Assembly (NCBI GenBank): GCA_964569055.1
Contig: CAZMSZ010000037.1
Span: 1-32,913, forward strand
Origin: JAWLGW01 sp964569055
GTDB lineage: Bacteria > Planctomycetota > J058
Length of the DNA stretch: 32,913 nucleotides
Reading direction: 5' to 3'
Made by a program: the position numbers and the translations under genes
The notes under the pieces: generated by a model
Told to the model about the DNA's origin: nothing
Seen by the model: only the letters and a program-made list of their open reading frames with translations
Database searches by the model: none
In this document: in pieces, positions 1 to 9,700 of the stretch
How positions within the stretch are numbered: the first letter of the stretch is position 1
How the letters are laid out: the number at the start of each line of letters is the position of its first letter

Positions 1-913
<913 letters not shown>

Positions 914-917
<4 letters not shown>

Positions 918-2047
918 GGCGCCGCCTCGCGCAGCGCCCGCGCCAGGGCCTGCGCCCCGCCGAACCGCCGCTCGGGGCGCGGGGCGCAGGCCCGCTCCAC
1001 CACGGCCGCCAGCGCCGCCGGCGTGCCCGGCGCGGCGCGCGCGAGGGGCCCCGGCCCGCGCGTCAGCACCGCGTCGAAGAACTCCTCGGGCTCGACGTCG
1101 GCGAACGGGCGCCGCCCGGTGAGCGCGTGCCACAGCGTGGCCCCCAGGCCGTACACGTCGGCGGCCGGCCCCGCCTCGCGCGCGCCGGTGAGCTGCTCGG
1201 GGGCGAGGTAGCCGAGGGTCCCCAGCCCCTCGCCCGTCTCGGTCAGGCGGGTCAGCGCGGTGGCGGCGCTCTCGGGCGTGCGGCGGGCCAGGTCGAAGTC
1301 GATCAGGACCGGCGCGCGGTCGTCCTCGCCGAGCACCACGTTCCCCGGCTTGACGTCGCGGTGGACCACCCCGCGCTCGTGGGCGTGGGCCAGCGCGTCC
1401 GCGATCGTCGCGCCGAGCGCGGCCGCGTCCCGCGGCGGGAGCGGCCCGGCCGCCTCGAGCCGGCCTTCGAGCGTCCGCCCGAGCGCCAGCGCGCGCACCA
1501 GGCACGGCCGGCCGTCGGCCGCCCGGGTCAGCCCCAGCACGGGCGCGATCGCCGGGTGATCGAGGCGCGCGAGCAGCGCGGCCTCGCGCTCGAAGCGCCG
1601 GCGGGTGCGCTCGTCCGCCTCGGGGTCGAGCAGCTTGACCGCCACCGCGCGCCCATGCGCGTCGCGCCCCTCGAAGACCACCCCGCCGGCGCCGTCGCCG
1701 AGCGCGCGCACCAGCTCCAGCCCCGGCACCGCGGGGAGGCGCGGCCCGTCGCCCGGGTCGAGCCACAGCCGCGTGTCGCCCAAGGTCAGCTCGACCGGCG
1801 CGGAGGTGAGCGCGACCCCCTCGAGCCGCGCCCCGCCCAGGAGCGTGCCGAACTTGCTCCCGAGGTCCTCGATCCGCACGCCGGCCACCACGCGCTCGAG
1901 CGTGCAGTGACGGCGCGAGACGTTGGCGTCGATCAGCCGCACGTCGGCGGCCACGTCGCGCCCGACGACGACCCGCCGTCCGAGCGGCAACACCACCTCG
2001 AGGCCCTCGTCCGGCCCCGCCAGGATCCGCGCCCGCGCCTGGTTCAC
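914..2047 (-). CDS. FHA domain-Ser/Thr protein kinase fusion
   Basis: Predicted cytoplasmic kinase of 377 residues with no membrane segment. Residues 1-100 are a forkhead-associated phosphothreonine-binding domain: VVVGRDVAADVRL, the SRRH motif and GSKFGTLL are in the expected order. Residues 118-377 are a Hanks-type kinase with Gly-loop LGDGAGGVVFEG, VAVK Lys138, HRDVKPGN (Asp231), and an activation segment starting DFD (Asp250-Phe-Asp252) where the family usually has DFG. APEQ, DVYGLGATLWHALTG and the C-terminal Arg are also present. The GTG at 2047-2045 is chosen because FHA homology begins at once and no in-frame ATG lies nearby; the longer open frame runs into the divergent gene. The 4-bp overlap with the sigma-54 activator suggests that the kinase phosphorylates or tethers it; known family members pair this way in myxobacteria-like genomes, but the specific partnership is inferred. 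Confidence 0.92.
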
Positions 2048-2159
2048 GCCAGCGACCGTAGTGGGGCGGCCGGCGGCGCGCAAGCCGACCCCCCCGGGTG
2101 GTGCGAGCCCCCACCGTGCGCGATCCTCTTGGGCGGCGCACCTGCGCCGAGGAGGCCCC
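2048..2159. promoter_or_regulatory. Divergent intergenic region, FHA-kinase / DUF4177-like gene
   Basis: This 112-bp gap between divergent starts must hold promoters for both directions unless they sit inside the genes. It is G+C rich and shows no convincing -35/-10 pair. A purine-rich GAGGAGG about 4 bases before the ATG at 2160 serves the plus-strand gene. No clear Shine-Dalgarno precedes the GTG at 2047 of the kinase. Confidence 0.4.
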
Positions 2160-2549
2160 ATGCCCGCCCGCGTCTTCGGCCCGTTGGTGCTCGCGCTGCT
2201 CGTGGCGCTCGCGACCGCGTGGGGGGTGCGCGCGCAGGACCGGCCGGCGGCCGCGCCGGTGTGGCAGTACCGGCTGCTCACCTGGGAGGAGGCCGACACC
2301 GAGGCGGTGCTGCGGCGCGTGACCGGACAGCAGATGGCCTCGGTCGAGGAGATGCTCCGGCGGATCGCCGACCGGCTCCAGCCGATCGAGGACCCGCGCC
2401 TGCAGGTCGCGGTGAGCGAGCGCCTGGCCGAGCGGCTGCAGGCGGAGGGCGCCGAGGGCTGGGAGGCGTTCTGGGTGCGCGAGACCACCGCCGTGATCAG
2501 CGGCTACGCGGTCCCCGCGCCGAGCGTCCTGCTGCGGCGGCGAGGCTGA
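2160..2549 (+). CDS. Small exported protein with DUF4177-like domain
   Basis: A 129-residue product with a strong signal peptide (hydrophobic LVLALLVALATAWG, likely cleavage after VRA-Q near residue 25). The mature part has the DUF4177 pattern: an opening strand VWQYRLLTW, a helix ending ERLQAEGAEGWEAFWV, and a final strand ending in basic residues (SVLLRRRG). The hallmark is the [LN]xxGxEGWE core followed by a C-terminal strand. DUF4177 proteins are small alpha/beta proteins of unknown function; here it appears exported. The ATG at 2160 has a GAGGAGG Shine-Dalgarno and begins the signal peptide. The stop lies 2 bp before the GTG of the EboE-like gene, so the two are probably one transcript. 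The signal peptide is clear; the domain assignment rests on pattern only. Confidence 0.8.
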   Translation: MPARVFGPLVLALLVALATAWGVRAQDRPAAAPVWQYRLLTWEEADTEAVLRRVTGQQMASVEEMLRRIADRLQPIEDPRLQVAVSERLAERLQAEGAEGWEAFWVRETTAVISGYAVPAPSVLLRRRG

Positions 2550-2551
2550 GC

Positions 2552-3784
2552 GTGGAGCCGCCGATCCTGGCCTACTGCCTCAACGTCCACCCGGGCGAGA
2601 CGCTCGACGACCTGCTGGCCACCTTGGCCGGCCCCGCCCGGCGGGTGCGCGAGGCGATCGGCCGCGTGCGCATGGGGGCCGGGCTGTGGCTGCCGCGCGA
2701 GGTGGCGCGCGCGATCGTGGAGGAGGCCGGCGCGGCCGAGCGGGTGCGCGAGGCGCTGGCCGGGGCGGGGCTGTTCGCCTTCACCGCCAACGCCTTCCCG
2801 ATCGGCGGCTTCCACGCCCAGCGGGTCAAGCGTGAGGTCTACCGCCCGAGCTGGATCGACCCCGCCCGCCTGGAGTACACGCGCCTCGCCTGCCGCGCGC
2901 TGGCGGCGCTGTTGCCCGAGGGGGCGCGCGGCTCGGTCTCGAGCGTGCCGATCACGTTCCGCGCCTTCTCCGACGCGGCCGACCAGGAGCTGGCGGGCGT
3001 GCACCTCGGGCAGCTCGCCCTCGAGCTGCGGGCGCTCGAGCAGGAGACCGGCCGTGAGCTGGCGCTGGCGCTCGAGCCCGAGCCCATGGCCCTGCTCGAG
3101 AGCACCGACGAGGCGCTGGCCTTCCTGCGCAAGCACGTGCTCGGCGGGGCCGCCCGCCGCGTGCTCGAGCAGGCGGGTCTCGGCCGCGCGGCCGCGGAGG
3201 CCGAGCTGCGCCGCCGGATCGGGCTGTGCGTGGACGCCTGCCACGTGGCCTGCGCCTTCGAGCAGGTCCCCGACGTCCTCGAGCGCCTCGCGGCCGAGGG
3301 GGTGCGCGTGGTCAAGGCGCAGCTCTCCTCGGCGCTCGAGCTGCAGGACCCGGCCGTGAACGACGAGGGCCGCCGCCGCCTGCAGGGCTACTCCGAGCCG
3401 CGCTACCTGCACCAGTCGATCGCCCTCGACGGCTCGCACCTCCCCGAGCGCCGCCTGCTCCACGCCGAGGACCTCCCCGAGCTGCTCGATCAGGACGGCT
3501 CGCTCGCCCCGGCCTACGTCAACGCCGCGGTGGTGCGCACCCACTTCCACGTGCCCGTGTGCTGGGAGGGCGACGAGCTGCTCGCGACCACCCAGGCCGA
3601 CCTCCTCGACGGCCTCGCCCCGCTCGCCGCCGCGACCGATCACCTCGAGGTCGAGACCTACACCTGGGAGGTGCTCCCCGCCGAGCAGCGCGCCCGCTTC
3701 GAGGACGACGTGGTGCAGATGCTCGCCGCCGAGCTGCGCTGGACGATCGCCGCGCTGGAAGAGCGCGGCGTGCGGACGCGGTAG
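2552..3784 (+). CDS. eboE: EboE-family metabolite-traffic TIM-barrel protein
   Basis: A 410-residue protein of the xylose-isomerase-like TIM-barrel superfamily. It carries the pattern I associate with EboE: YCLNVHPGET at the N-terminus, GAGLWLPREVA, FTANAFPIGGFHAQRVKRE, a segment around YRPSWIDPARLEYT, and GSVSSVPITF. Later segments LALEPEPMAL, IGLCVDACHVACAFE and a glutamate/histidine-rich C-terminal half fit the barrel's metal and substrate strands. In other bacteria EboE is encoded with EboA-D and a UbiA-like EboC prenyltransferase, and the cluster is linked to export of a metabolite to the periplasm. No other ebo gene lies here; the only partner is the exported DUF4177-like protein 2 bp upstream. 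The GTG at 2552 is chosen because family homology starts two residues later. Function in this orphan setting is uncertain. Confidence 0.82.
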   Translation: MEPPILAYCLNVHPGETLDDLLATLAGPARRVREAIGRVRMGAGLWLPREVARAIVEEAGAAERVREALAGAGLFAFTANAFPIGGFHAQRVKREVYRPSWIDPARLEYTRLACRALAALLPEGARGSVSSVPITFRAFSDAADQELAGVHLGQLALELRALEQETGRELALALEPEPMALLESTDEALAFLRKHVLGGAARRVLEQAGLGRAAAEAELRRRIGLCVDACHVACAFEQVPDVLERLAAEGVRVVKAQLSSALELQDPAVNDEGRRRLQGYSEPRYLHQSIALDGSHLPERRLLHAEDLPELLDQDGSLAPAYVNAAVVRTHFHVPVCWEGDELLATTQADLLDGLAPLAAATDHLEVETYTWEVLPAEQRARFEDDVVQMLAAELRWTIAALEERGVRTR

Positions 3785-3892
3785 GGCGGCCGAGCGCCGA
3801 GGGCGGGAGGCTGGTGTCCTCCTGCGCGCAGAAGGCGTCGATCTGCTCCACCACGCGCTCCGCCTCCTGGGAGGAGTCGCTGGGCCGCAGGA
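3785..3892 (-). other. Convergent intergenic gap with coding-like remnant
   Basis: A 108-bp gap between the stop codons of the EboE-like gene and the downstream minus-strand gene. On the minus strand, a frame shifted relative to the end of that gene reads LILRPSDSSQEAERVVEQ and continues with balanced, hydrophilic composition. Its third codon positions are essentially all G or C across roughly 33 codons. No stop closes that frame near 3785; it runs on antisense into eboE. It may be a frameshifted C-terminal extension of the 3893-4630 gene, a decayed gene fragment, or chance in high-G+C DNA. Confidence 0.3.
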
Positions 3893-4630
3893 TCAGCCCC
3901 GCACGCCCACCCGCTCCTGGACCGGGTCGGCCGTGCCCAGGGCCCAGGGGACCAGCTCGCGCGCGATCGCGGCGCGGACGTCGTCGGGGGTGCGCTGGGG
4001 GAGGTCTGGGCCGCGGTGCACCGTGGCCCAGGGCGCGCAGGTGATGAGCAGCTCGGGGTAGTCCGCGCGCTGTCCGCCGGCGCGGGCCGCGGCGAGCGCG
4101 AGGGCGAGCGCCTCGGTCAGCCCTGCCACGACGGCGGCGCGGCGCGGGAGCACGTGGCCCCAGCCGGCGGCGTTGCAGGTGATCCGCCGCGCGATCGCGA
4201 CGCTGATGTGCGCGTCGCAGGGGCAGAGGAGCCAGTCCTCCACGGCTCGCAGCGTGGTCTCGACGTCGCCCCGGCCGACGCCTCGCTCCCAGTCGGGCTG
4301 GACGTGGCGCGCCAGGGAGAGGAAGCCGCGGACGGTGGCCTCGATCCCCCAGCTCGAGAGGCGCTCGGCCCACTGCTCGAGGCCGCTCACGCGGCGGACG
4401 ACCTCGTGCCCGGCGGCGACGAGGCGGCGCTCGACCGTGGGGGGGAGCGCGGTGGGCGGCCGCTCGAGCACGCGGAGGGCGGCCTCGTGGTTGCAGTGCG
4501 CGGCGACCTCCACCCGGTGGCGAGCGACCGACCCGGCGCGCAGCCGGCACGCCAGCCAGGTGGCCTCGTCGTCCGCGCTGCCGGTCTCGCGGAACCGCCG
4601 CTCCAGCGCCAGGGCTCGCTCGTCGCTCAC
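3893..4630 (-). CDS. Hypothetical soluble protein, 245 aa
   Basis: Not recognised as a named family. The protein begins with a charged helical segment, DERALALERRFRETGSADDE, then WLACRLRAG and HRVEVAAHCNHEAALRVLE. From memory this opening resembles hypothetical proteins that are numerous in large planctomycete and myxobacterial genomes. The rest is alpha-helical and Ala/Arg rich, with three cysteine-containing spots (CPCDAH, ITCNAAG, ITCAPWATVH). There is no signal peptide or membrane segment, so it is predicted cytoplasmic. The GTG at 4630 is preferred because the upstream part of the open frame is compositionally unlike the gene and occupies the divergent promoter region; no good Shine-Dalgarno is seen. 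The C-terminus (DPVQERVGVRG) ends abruptly, and a coding-like stretch continues in another frame, so a frameshift is possible. It is transcribed divergently from the cysteine-hydrolase gene. Confidence 0.65.
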   Translation of the reverse strand: MSDERALALERRFRETGSADDEATWLACRLRAGSVARHRVEVAAHCNHEAALRVLERPPTALPPTVERRLVAAGHEVVRRVSGLEQWAERLSSWGIEATVRGFLSLARHVQPDWERGVGRGDVETTLRAVEDWLLCPCDAHISVAIARRITCNAAGWGHVLPRRAAVVAGLTEALALALAAARAGGQRADYPELLITCAPWATVHRGPDLPQRTPDDVRAAIARELVPWALGTADPVQERVGVRG

Positions 4631-4800
4631 GCCGAGTGAGCATGCCCGGCGCGTCCGCGCCTCGCCACCCACGCTGCCGGCTGCACCCGACAGGGGCCAT
4701 GAAGTGAAATGGAAAGGGTGGCGCGGGGGGATCTCGTTTCCGTGCTTCGAGTTGCCGTCTGGAACGGCGGCTGCACACGAGCGGGGCGGAAGGAGGGCCC
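4631..4800. promoter_or_regulatory. Divergent intergenic region before the exported cysteine hydrolase
   Basis: A 170-bp gap, locally less G+C rich around 4695-4760 (runs such as gaagtgaaatggaaagg and atctcgtttcc), which is where promoters are most likely. A short GCCGT/ACGGC inverted repeat with a 5-base loop lies near 4754-4768. A GGAAGGAGGG Shine-Dalgarno ends a few bases before the ATG at 4801. I see no convincing -35/-10 hexamers. Confidence 0.45.
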
Positions 4801-6780
4801 ATGGCACGCACCGCGCGCCTGGTCGCCGCGACCACGCTCCTCGCTCTCGCCGCGCCGGCCTACGCCGCTCGCCCGCTCGAGGGGCGCTACGAGCTGGTCG
4901 GGCAACTGCGCGGGGGCGGCAAGTATCGAGGCGAGGTGGAGATCCGGGTCGAGGACGGCGAGTACGTCCTCACCACCCGGATCGAGGGCGGCGGCAGCCG
5001 TCCGACCGCTCGCGCGTCGCGCACCCCCGACGGCGCGGGGACGTATCGCTTCCGCTACGGCGGCACGACGCGCGGCCTGACCGGTCGCCTGGGCGAGGCC
5101 ACGGGCGCGCCCGCGGTCGGGCCCGAGCGGCTGCTGCTGGTGCGGGCCCACGCCAAGGGCCTCCTGGCGCAGCTCCGCGTGGCCGGCAAGCTGACCGCGC
5201 GCGAGCGGCTGACCTACGTGGGCGAGGTCGAGGACGAGCCCGCGCCCGAGCCGCCGGCGAGCGCGCTGGCCGTGTGCTGCGATCCGCCCACGCCCGCCCG
5301 CTTCGTGCCGCTCCGCAGCGACGGCGCCAACACGACGGACGTGCACTACCGCCTGTCCCCGGTCGGGGCCCCGCTCTCGGTGGAGGTCACCGTCACCGAC
5401 CGCGAGGGGGCGGTGGTCCACCGCGCGCGGGTCGACGAGGCGGTCGACGCGGGCGACGGGCTGACGTTCACCTGGGACGGTCGCGCCGACGGGCGCGGCT
5501 ACGTCGACGCGCGCCGCTCGCCCTACTCGATCACGATCACCGCCCACCGCGCCGAGGAGAGCGCCTCGAGCGAGCCGGTGTCGGTCGGCGTCGTGCCGCT
5601 GCTCGAGGCGGCGTTCGTGGTCTCGCGCGCCCGCCCCGGCGAGCCGTTGACCGCGGCGAACAAGGTGGTCGAGTACGACGACGAGGTCGAGATCGTGGGC
5701 GTGGTGCGCGCGCTCGTCGGCGGGGCGCGCGGCGCCGGGCGGGTCCACTTCGTGGCGACCCGCGCGCTCCCCGCCCCGAAGGCCCGGCTGACCACGGGCG
5801 AGGTCGCGCTCGTCGCGTGGGACGCCGAGCGGTGGGGCGAGCTGGAGCTGGCGTGGCAGTGGGTGCAGCCGCTCGGGCTCCACTCGCCGGCCTACCGGCC
5901 CACCCAGGACGCCGCCCGCCTGACCCGCCACGGCGAGCTCACCAACGTGGTCAGCAACGGCGAGCGCGAGGGGAGCTGGCTCGGCCTCGACACGATCGAG
6001 TACGCCCACGTGGACGCCGGCGTCGGCTCCTCGCCGGTGATCGACGTCACCCCCGGCACCGACCGCTACCGGTTCGACGTGGACTACGCCGACCCGGACC
6101 TGCGGCTGGGCGAGGCGCGCCCCGGCAGCGTCGGGCGGCGCGACCCGCGCCCCACCACCGCCACCGAGCTGCGCAGCGGGCTGCTCGAGGACGGCTTCGA
6201 CCCCGCCCTCGGCGGCGCGAGCGACCGGATCCACCGGATCAGCCGCAAGGGCTCGAGCTCGAGCCCCATGCTGGCGGCGCTGGAGTGCTTCCGCCGCGTC
6301 CCCTGGCTCTACGGCAGCCTGGGCGACCAGGTCACCAGCTTCATTGGCTACGACTGCGCCGACCTCGCCTTCGGCGCGGCCCGACTCGCGAAGGTCACCA
6401 CCCGCCGCGAGTTCACCAACGCCCACAACCTGTGCGAGGTCTACACCAGGGCGGTCGCCGGCACCGGCGTCCTCACGATCGACACCGACGGCACGCTGCT
6501 GACGAACAGCGGCGAGCCCCTCGCCCTCGACTTCGGCGGCGACCCGGCCACCACGCTCCAGCCGGGTGACATCGCCTTCTGGGACTGGAACGGCGACGGC
6601 AAGTGGGACCACACCACGATCGTGTGGGACGCGCCCTCGGGGCGCCTCGACCTCACCACCCGCCTGGTGTGGGCCCACCACGAGAGCACCTCGACGGACG
6701 GCTTCTATCTCGGGACGGTGTACCAGCTCGCCATGGGCAGCAAGCGGGCGATGTATCGGGTCAAGCTCCGCCGGTTTTGA
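4801..6780 (+). CDS. Exported multidomain protein with NlpC/P60-like cysteine hydrolase domain
   Basis: A 659-residue protein. Residues 1-22 are a signal peptide ending AYA-A. Residues 26-145 are a strand-rich domain (LEGRYELVGQLRGGGKYRG onward) resembling the N-terminus of the metallopeptidase at 31475-32593. Residues 165-265 look like a FlgD-type immunoglobulin domain (TWDGRADGRGYVDARRSPYS). The C-terminal 170 residues suggest a papain-like NlpC/P60 or CHAP fold: candidate nucleophile Cys519 in GYDCADLAFGAA, the PGDIAFWDW turn, and candidate catalytic His604 in KWDHTTIVWD, followed by a WAHHES strand. Related domains cleave peptidoglycan peptides or act as amidases; the substrate here is unknown. 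The segment DWNGDGKWD just before His604 resembles a calcium-binding loop. A strong Shine-Dalgarno supports the ATG. The gene ends tail-to-tail with the giant repeat protein, overlapping it by 20 bp. Confidence 0.82.
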   Translation: MARTARLVAATTLLALAAPAYAARPLEGRYELVGQLRGGGKYRGEVEIRVEDGEYVLTTRIEGGGSRPTARASRTPDGAGTYRFRYGGTTRGLTGRLGEATGAPAVGPERLLLVRAHAKGLLAQLRVAGKLTARERLTYVGEVEDEPAPEPPASALAVCCDPPTPARFVPLRSDGANTTDVHYRLSPVGAPLSVEVTVTDREGAVVHRARVDEAVDAGDGLTFTWDGRADGRGYVDARRSPYSITITAHRAEESASSEPVSVGVVPLLEAAFVVSRARPGEPLTAANKVVEYDDEVEIVGVVRALVGGARGAGRVHFVATRALPAPKARLTTGEVALVAWDAERWGELELAWQWVQPLGLHSPAYRPTQDAARLTRHGELTNVVSNGEREGSWLGLDTIEYAHVDAGVGSSPVIDVTPGTDRYRFDVDYADPDLRLGEARPGSVGRRDPRPTTATELRSGLLEDGFDPALGGASDRIHRISRKGSSSSPMLAALECFRRVPWLYGSLGDQVTSFIGYDCADLAFGAARLAKVTTRREFTNAHNLCEVYTRAVAGTGVLTIDTDGTLLTNSGEPLALDFGGDPATTLQPGDIAFWDWNGDGKWDHTTIVWDAPSGRLDLTTRLVWAHHESTSTDGFYLGTVYQLAMGSKRAMYRVKLRRF

Positions 6781-9700
6781 GGCGCCCCGCCCGCACACGC
6801 CCGACGAACGCCGCCAGCAGCAGCGCCAGCAGCGCGAGCGGCGGGGCGCCGCCGGCGCTGGTCGACGCGCTCAGCGCGCAGCCCGAGGAGCCGCCGGCGC
6901 GCACGACGTCGACGCTGACCGAGGCCACGTTGTCCGCGGCGTTCCCGCCCAGGCCGTCGGCCGTCAGGCCGCTGGCCGTGGACGTGAGCGTGAGCCCGTT
7001 CGTGCCCGCGTCGGGCGTGGCGACCAGGGTCAAGGTGGCGCTGGCCCCGTCGGCCAGGGTCCCCACGCTCCACACGCCGCTGCCAGAGTCGTAGCTCCCC
7101 TGGCTGGCGCTCGCCCGCACGAAGGTCAGCCCCGACGGGAGCGCGTCGGTGAGCTGGATCGCGTCCGCCGCGGTGGGGCCGTTGTTCGTGACCGTGGTCG
7201 TGAACGTGACCTCCTTGCCCGCTCGCGGGTTCGGGGGATCGGCGCTCTTGCTGACCGCGAGGTCCGCGAGCCGCGGCACGATCGCGACCGAGCCCACGTC
7301 GTCGGCGGTGCTCCCCCCGATCGCGGTCGCCGTCAGGCCGCTGGTGGTGGTGGTGATCGTGCTCCCGCCCGTCCCGGCGTCGACCGTGCACTCCAGGAGC
7401 AGGGTCGCGTCGGCGGCGTTCGCCAGGTTCCCCACCTCCCACAGCCCGCTGCCCGCGTCGTACGTGCCCTGGCTGGGGGTGGCGGTGACGAGCGTGACCC
7501 CGCTCGGGACCGCGGCCGTGAGCCCGACGCCGTCGGCGGCGCTCGGGCCGTTGTTGGTCACGGTCACCGTGTAGACCACCGTCTCGCCCATGAGCGGCGT
7601 CGCGCGATCGACGCTCAGGCTCACCGCGAGGTCGCACAGGAGCGGCACGATCGCGACCGAGCCCACGTCGTCGGCGCTGCTCCCACCCAGGCCGATCGCC
7701 GTCAGGCCGCTGGTGGTGTTGGTGATCGTGGTCCCGCCCGTCCCGGCGTCGACCGTGCAGGTCAGCTCCAGCGTGGCGGCCGCGCCGTCGACCAGGTCGC
7801 CCACCGTCCACACCCCGCCCGTGAACACGCCCTGGCTGGGCGCGGCGCTCACCAGCGTCACGCCGGTCGGCAGCGCGTCGAACAGCTGGATCGCGTCGGC
7901 GTCGCTCGGCCCCTGGTTGAGCACGGTGATCGTGTAGACCACCGTGGCCCCCTCCTCCGGCGCGGCCTGGTCGACGGTCTTGGTCACGGCCAGGTCGCAC
8001 AGGCGCGGCACGATCGAGACCGAGCCCACGTCGTCGGCGGTGCTGCCGCCGAGGTTCGTCCCGGCCAGGCCGCTGGTGGTGTTGGTGATCGTGGTCCCGC
8101 CCGTCCCGAGGTCGACCGTGCAGGTCAGCTCGAGCGTGCCGCTGGCCGTCGCCGCCAGGGTGCCCACGCTCCACAGCCCGGTGCCCGGGTCGAAGCTCCC
8201 CTGGCTCGCGGTCGCGCTGACGAACGTCACGCCCGCCGGGAGGGAGTCGGTCAGCTCGACCGAGCTCGAGTCGTCGGGGCCGTTGTTGGTCAGCGTGATC
8301 GTGTAGGTGATCGTGGCGCCCTCGGCGGGCGTCGCGTCGTCGACCGTCTTCGCCACCGCCAGGTCCGCCAGCGGATCGACCTGCAGGTTGCCGACCGCCA
8401 CCGAGCCCGAGGAGGTCGTCAGCACGACCGGCTGAGTGCCCGTGGGCGTGCCGGCCGCCAACGTGAACGTCACCTCGTCGCTGGCCACGCTGGTCATGGA
8501 CGCGGCCACCCCGCCCACCGTGACCGTGGCGCCGCTCAACCCGCCGCCCTGGAGGGTGACCTGGGTCACCCCGATCTCCGCGCTGGTCGGCGTGAGCACG
8601 TCCACGAACGGCACGACCGTGGTCGAGCCGGCGGTGATCGTGCCCACCTCGTAGTCGGCGCGGGTCCTGTTCGTCAGCCCGGTCCCGTCGCGGGTCTCGA
8701 AGCGCACCGCCCCCGCGCCGGCGTCGATCAGCGACGTGTTCAGCACCTGCGCGGCGCCCGCGCTGCGGTCCGCGTCGACCACCCCGTTGGCGAGGAGGTC
8801 GTTGGCGATCACCGTGAGGTCGCCGTCGTCGGTGGTCACGGGCGCCTGGATCAGCACGCTCCTGCCCGCGGCGAGCGTCAGGTGGCCGCCCGCGCCGCTC
8901 GGGTTGGCGACCACCAGCGGCGAGCTGATCACCAGGTCGCGGCTGGCCTGGAGGGTGACGTCGGTCCCGGCGCTCAGCAGCTCCACGATCCGCTCGGTCG
9001 TGGCGGTGATCGTCTGGCCGCTCGCCAGGTCGTAGGTGCTCCCGCCGAGCCGCAGCCCGACCAACACGCGGTGGTCGACGAAGCTCACGACCATGCCGTC
9101 GCCCAGCGCGCGCACCCAGCCCGCGCTCGCCGAGGCCCCCGTGCCCAGCAGGCTGTTGGCCGCGCCGACGGCCTCGGCCGTGGGTCCGCTGGCGCTGATC
9201 AGCGTGAAGGCGCCCTCGTCGCTGCTCCCCCACAGCCCGCTGCGGACGGCGACCGACCCGTTCTCGAGGTCGGTGAGCCCGCCGTTGCCCACGCTGTCCA
9301 GCGCGGTCGAGCCGAGCAGGCTGTTGGTGGCATCGACGAGCCCGACGGTCCCGCCGGTGCCGTCCCCCCAGGTGACCGCGCCCACGTCGGCCACGCCGCC
9401 GTCGTCCCACAGGGGCGAGGCGACCACGTAGTTCCCGTTCTGGAGCGGGAGCACCGTCTGGCCGACCTGATCGCCGTTGCTCCCCCCGATCAGGCTGTTG
9501 TTGCCGTTCACCAGCCCCGTCGACGCCTGGGTCCCGTCGGCCCAGGTCACCGCGCCTCCGTCGGTGGCCACGTTGCCCCGGTGCGGGCTCGAGAACACGT
9601 AGTGCCCGTTGGTGAGCGCGAACACCCCGCCGCTGCCGACCTGCTCGCCGGCGAGCGCCCCGATCATGCTGTTGGTGTCGCTGACCTGGCCTGACGTCAC

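Noticed and set aside
1127..2551. N-terminal extension of the EboE-like gene back to about 1127
   Set aside because: The upstream frame is antisense to the FHA-kinase and overlaps the DUF4177-like gene. EboE homology begins only at the GTG at 2552.
6566..9694. Long plus-strand open frame through the giant repeat protein gene
   Set aside because: The translation is compositionally biased (Arg, Gly, His), lacks domains, and lies antisense to well-supported DUF11 and DUF5650 repeats.
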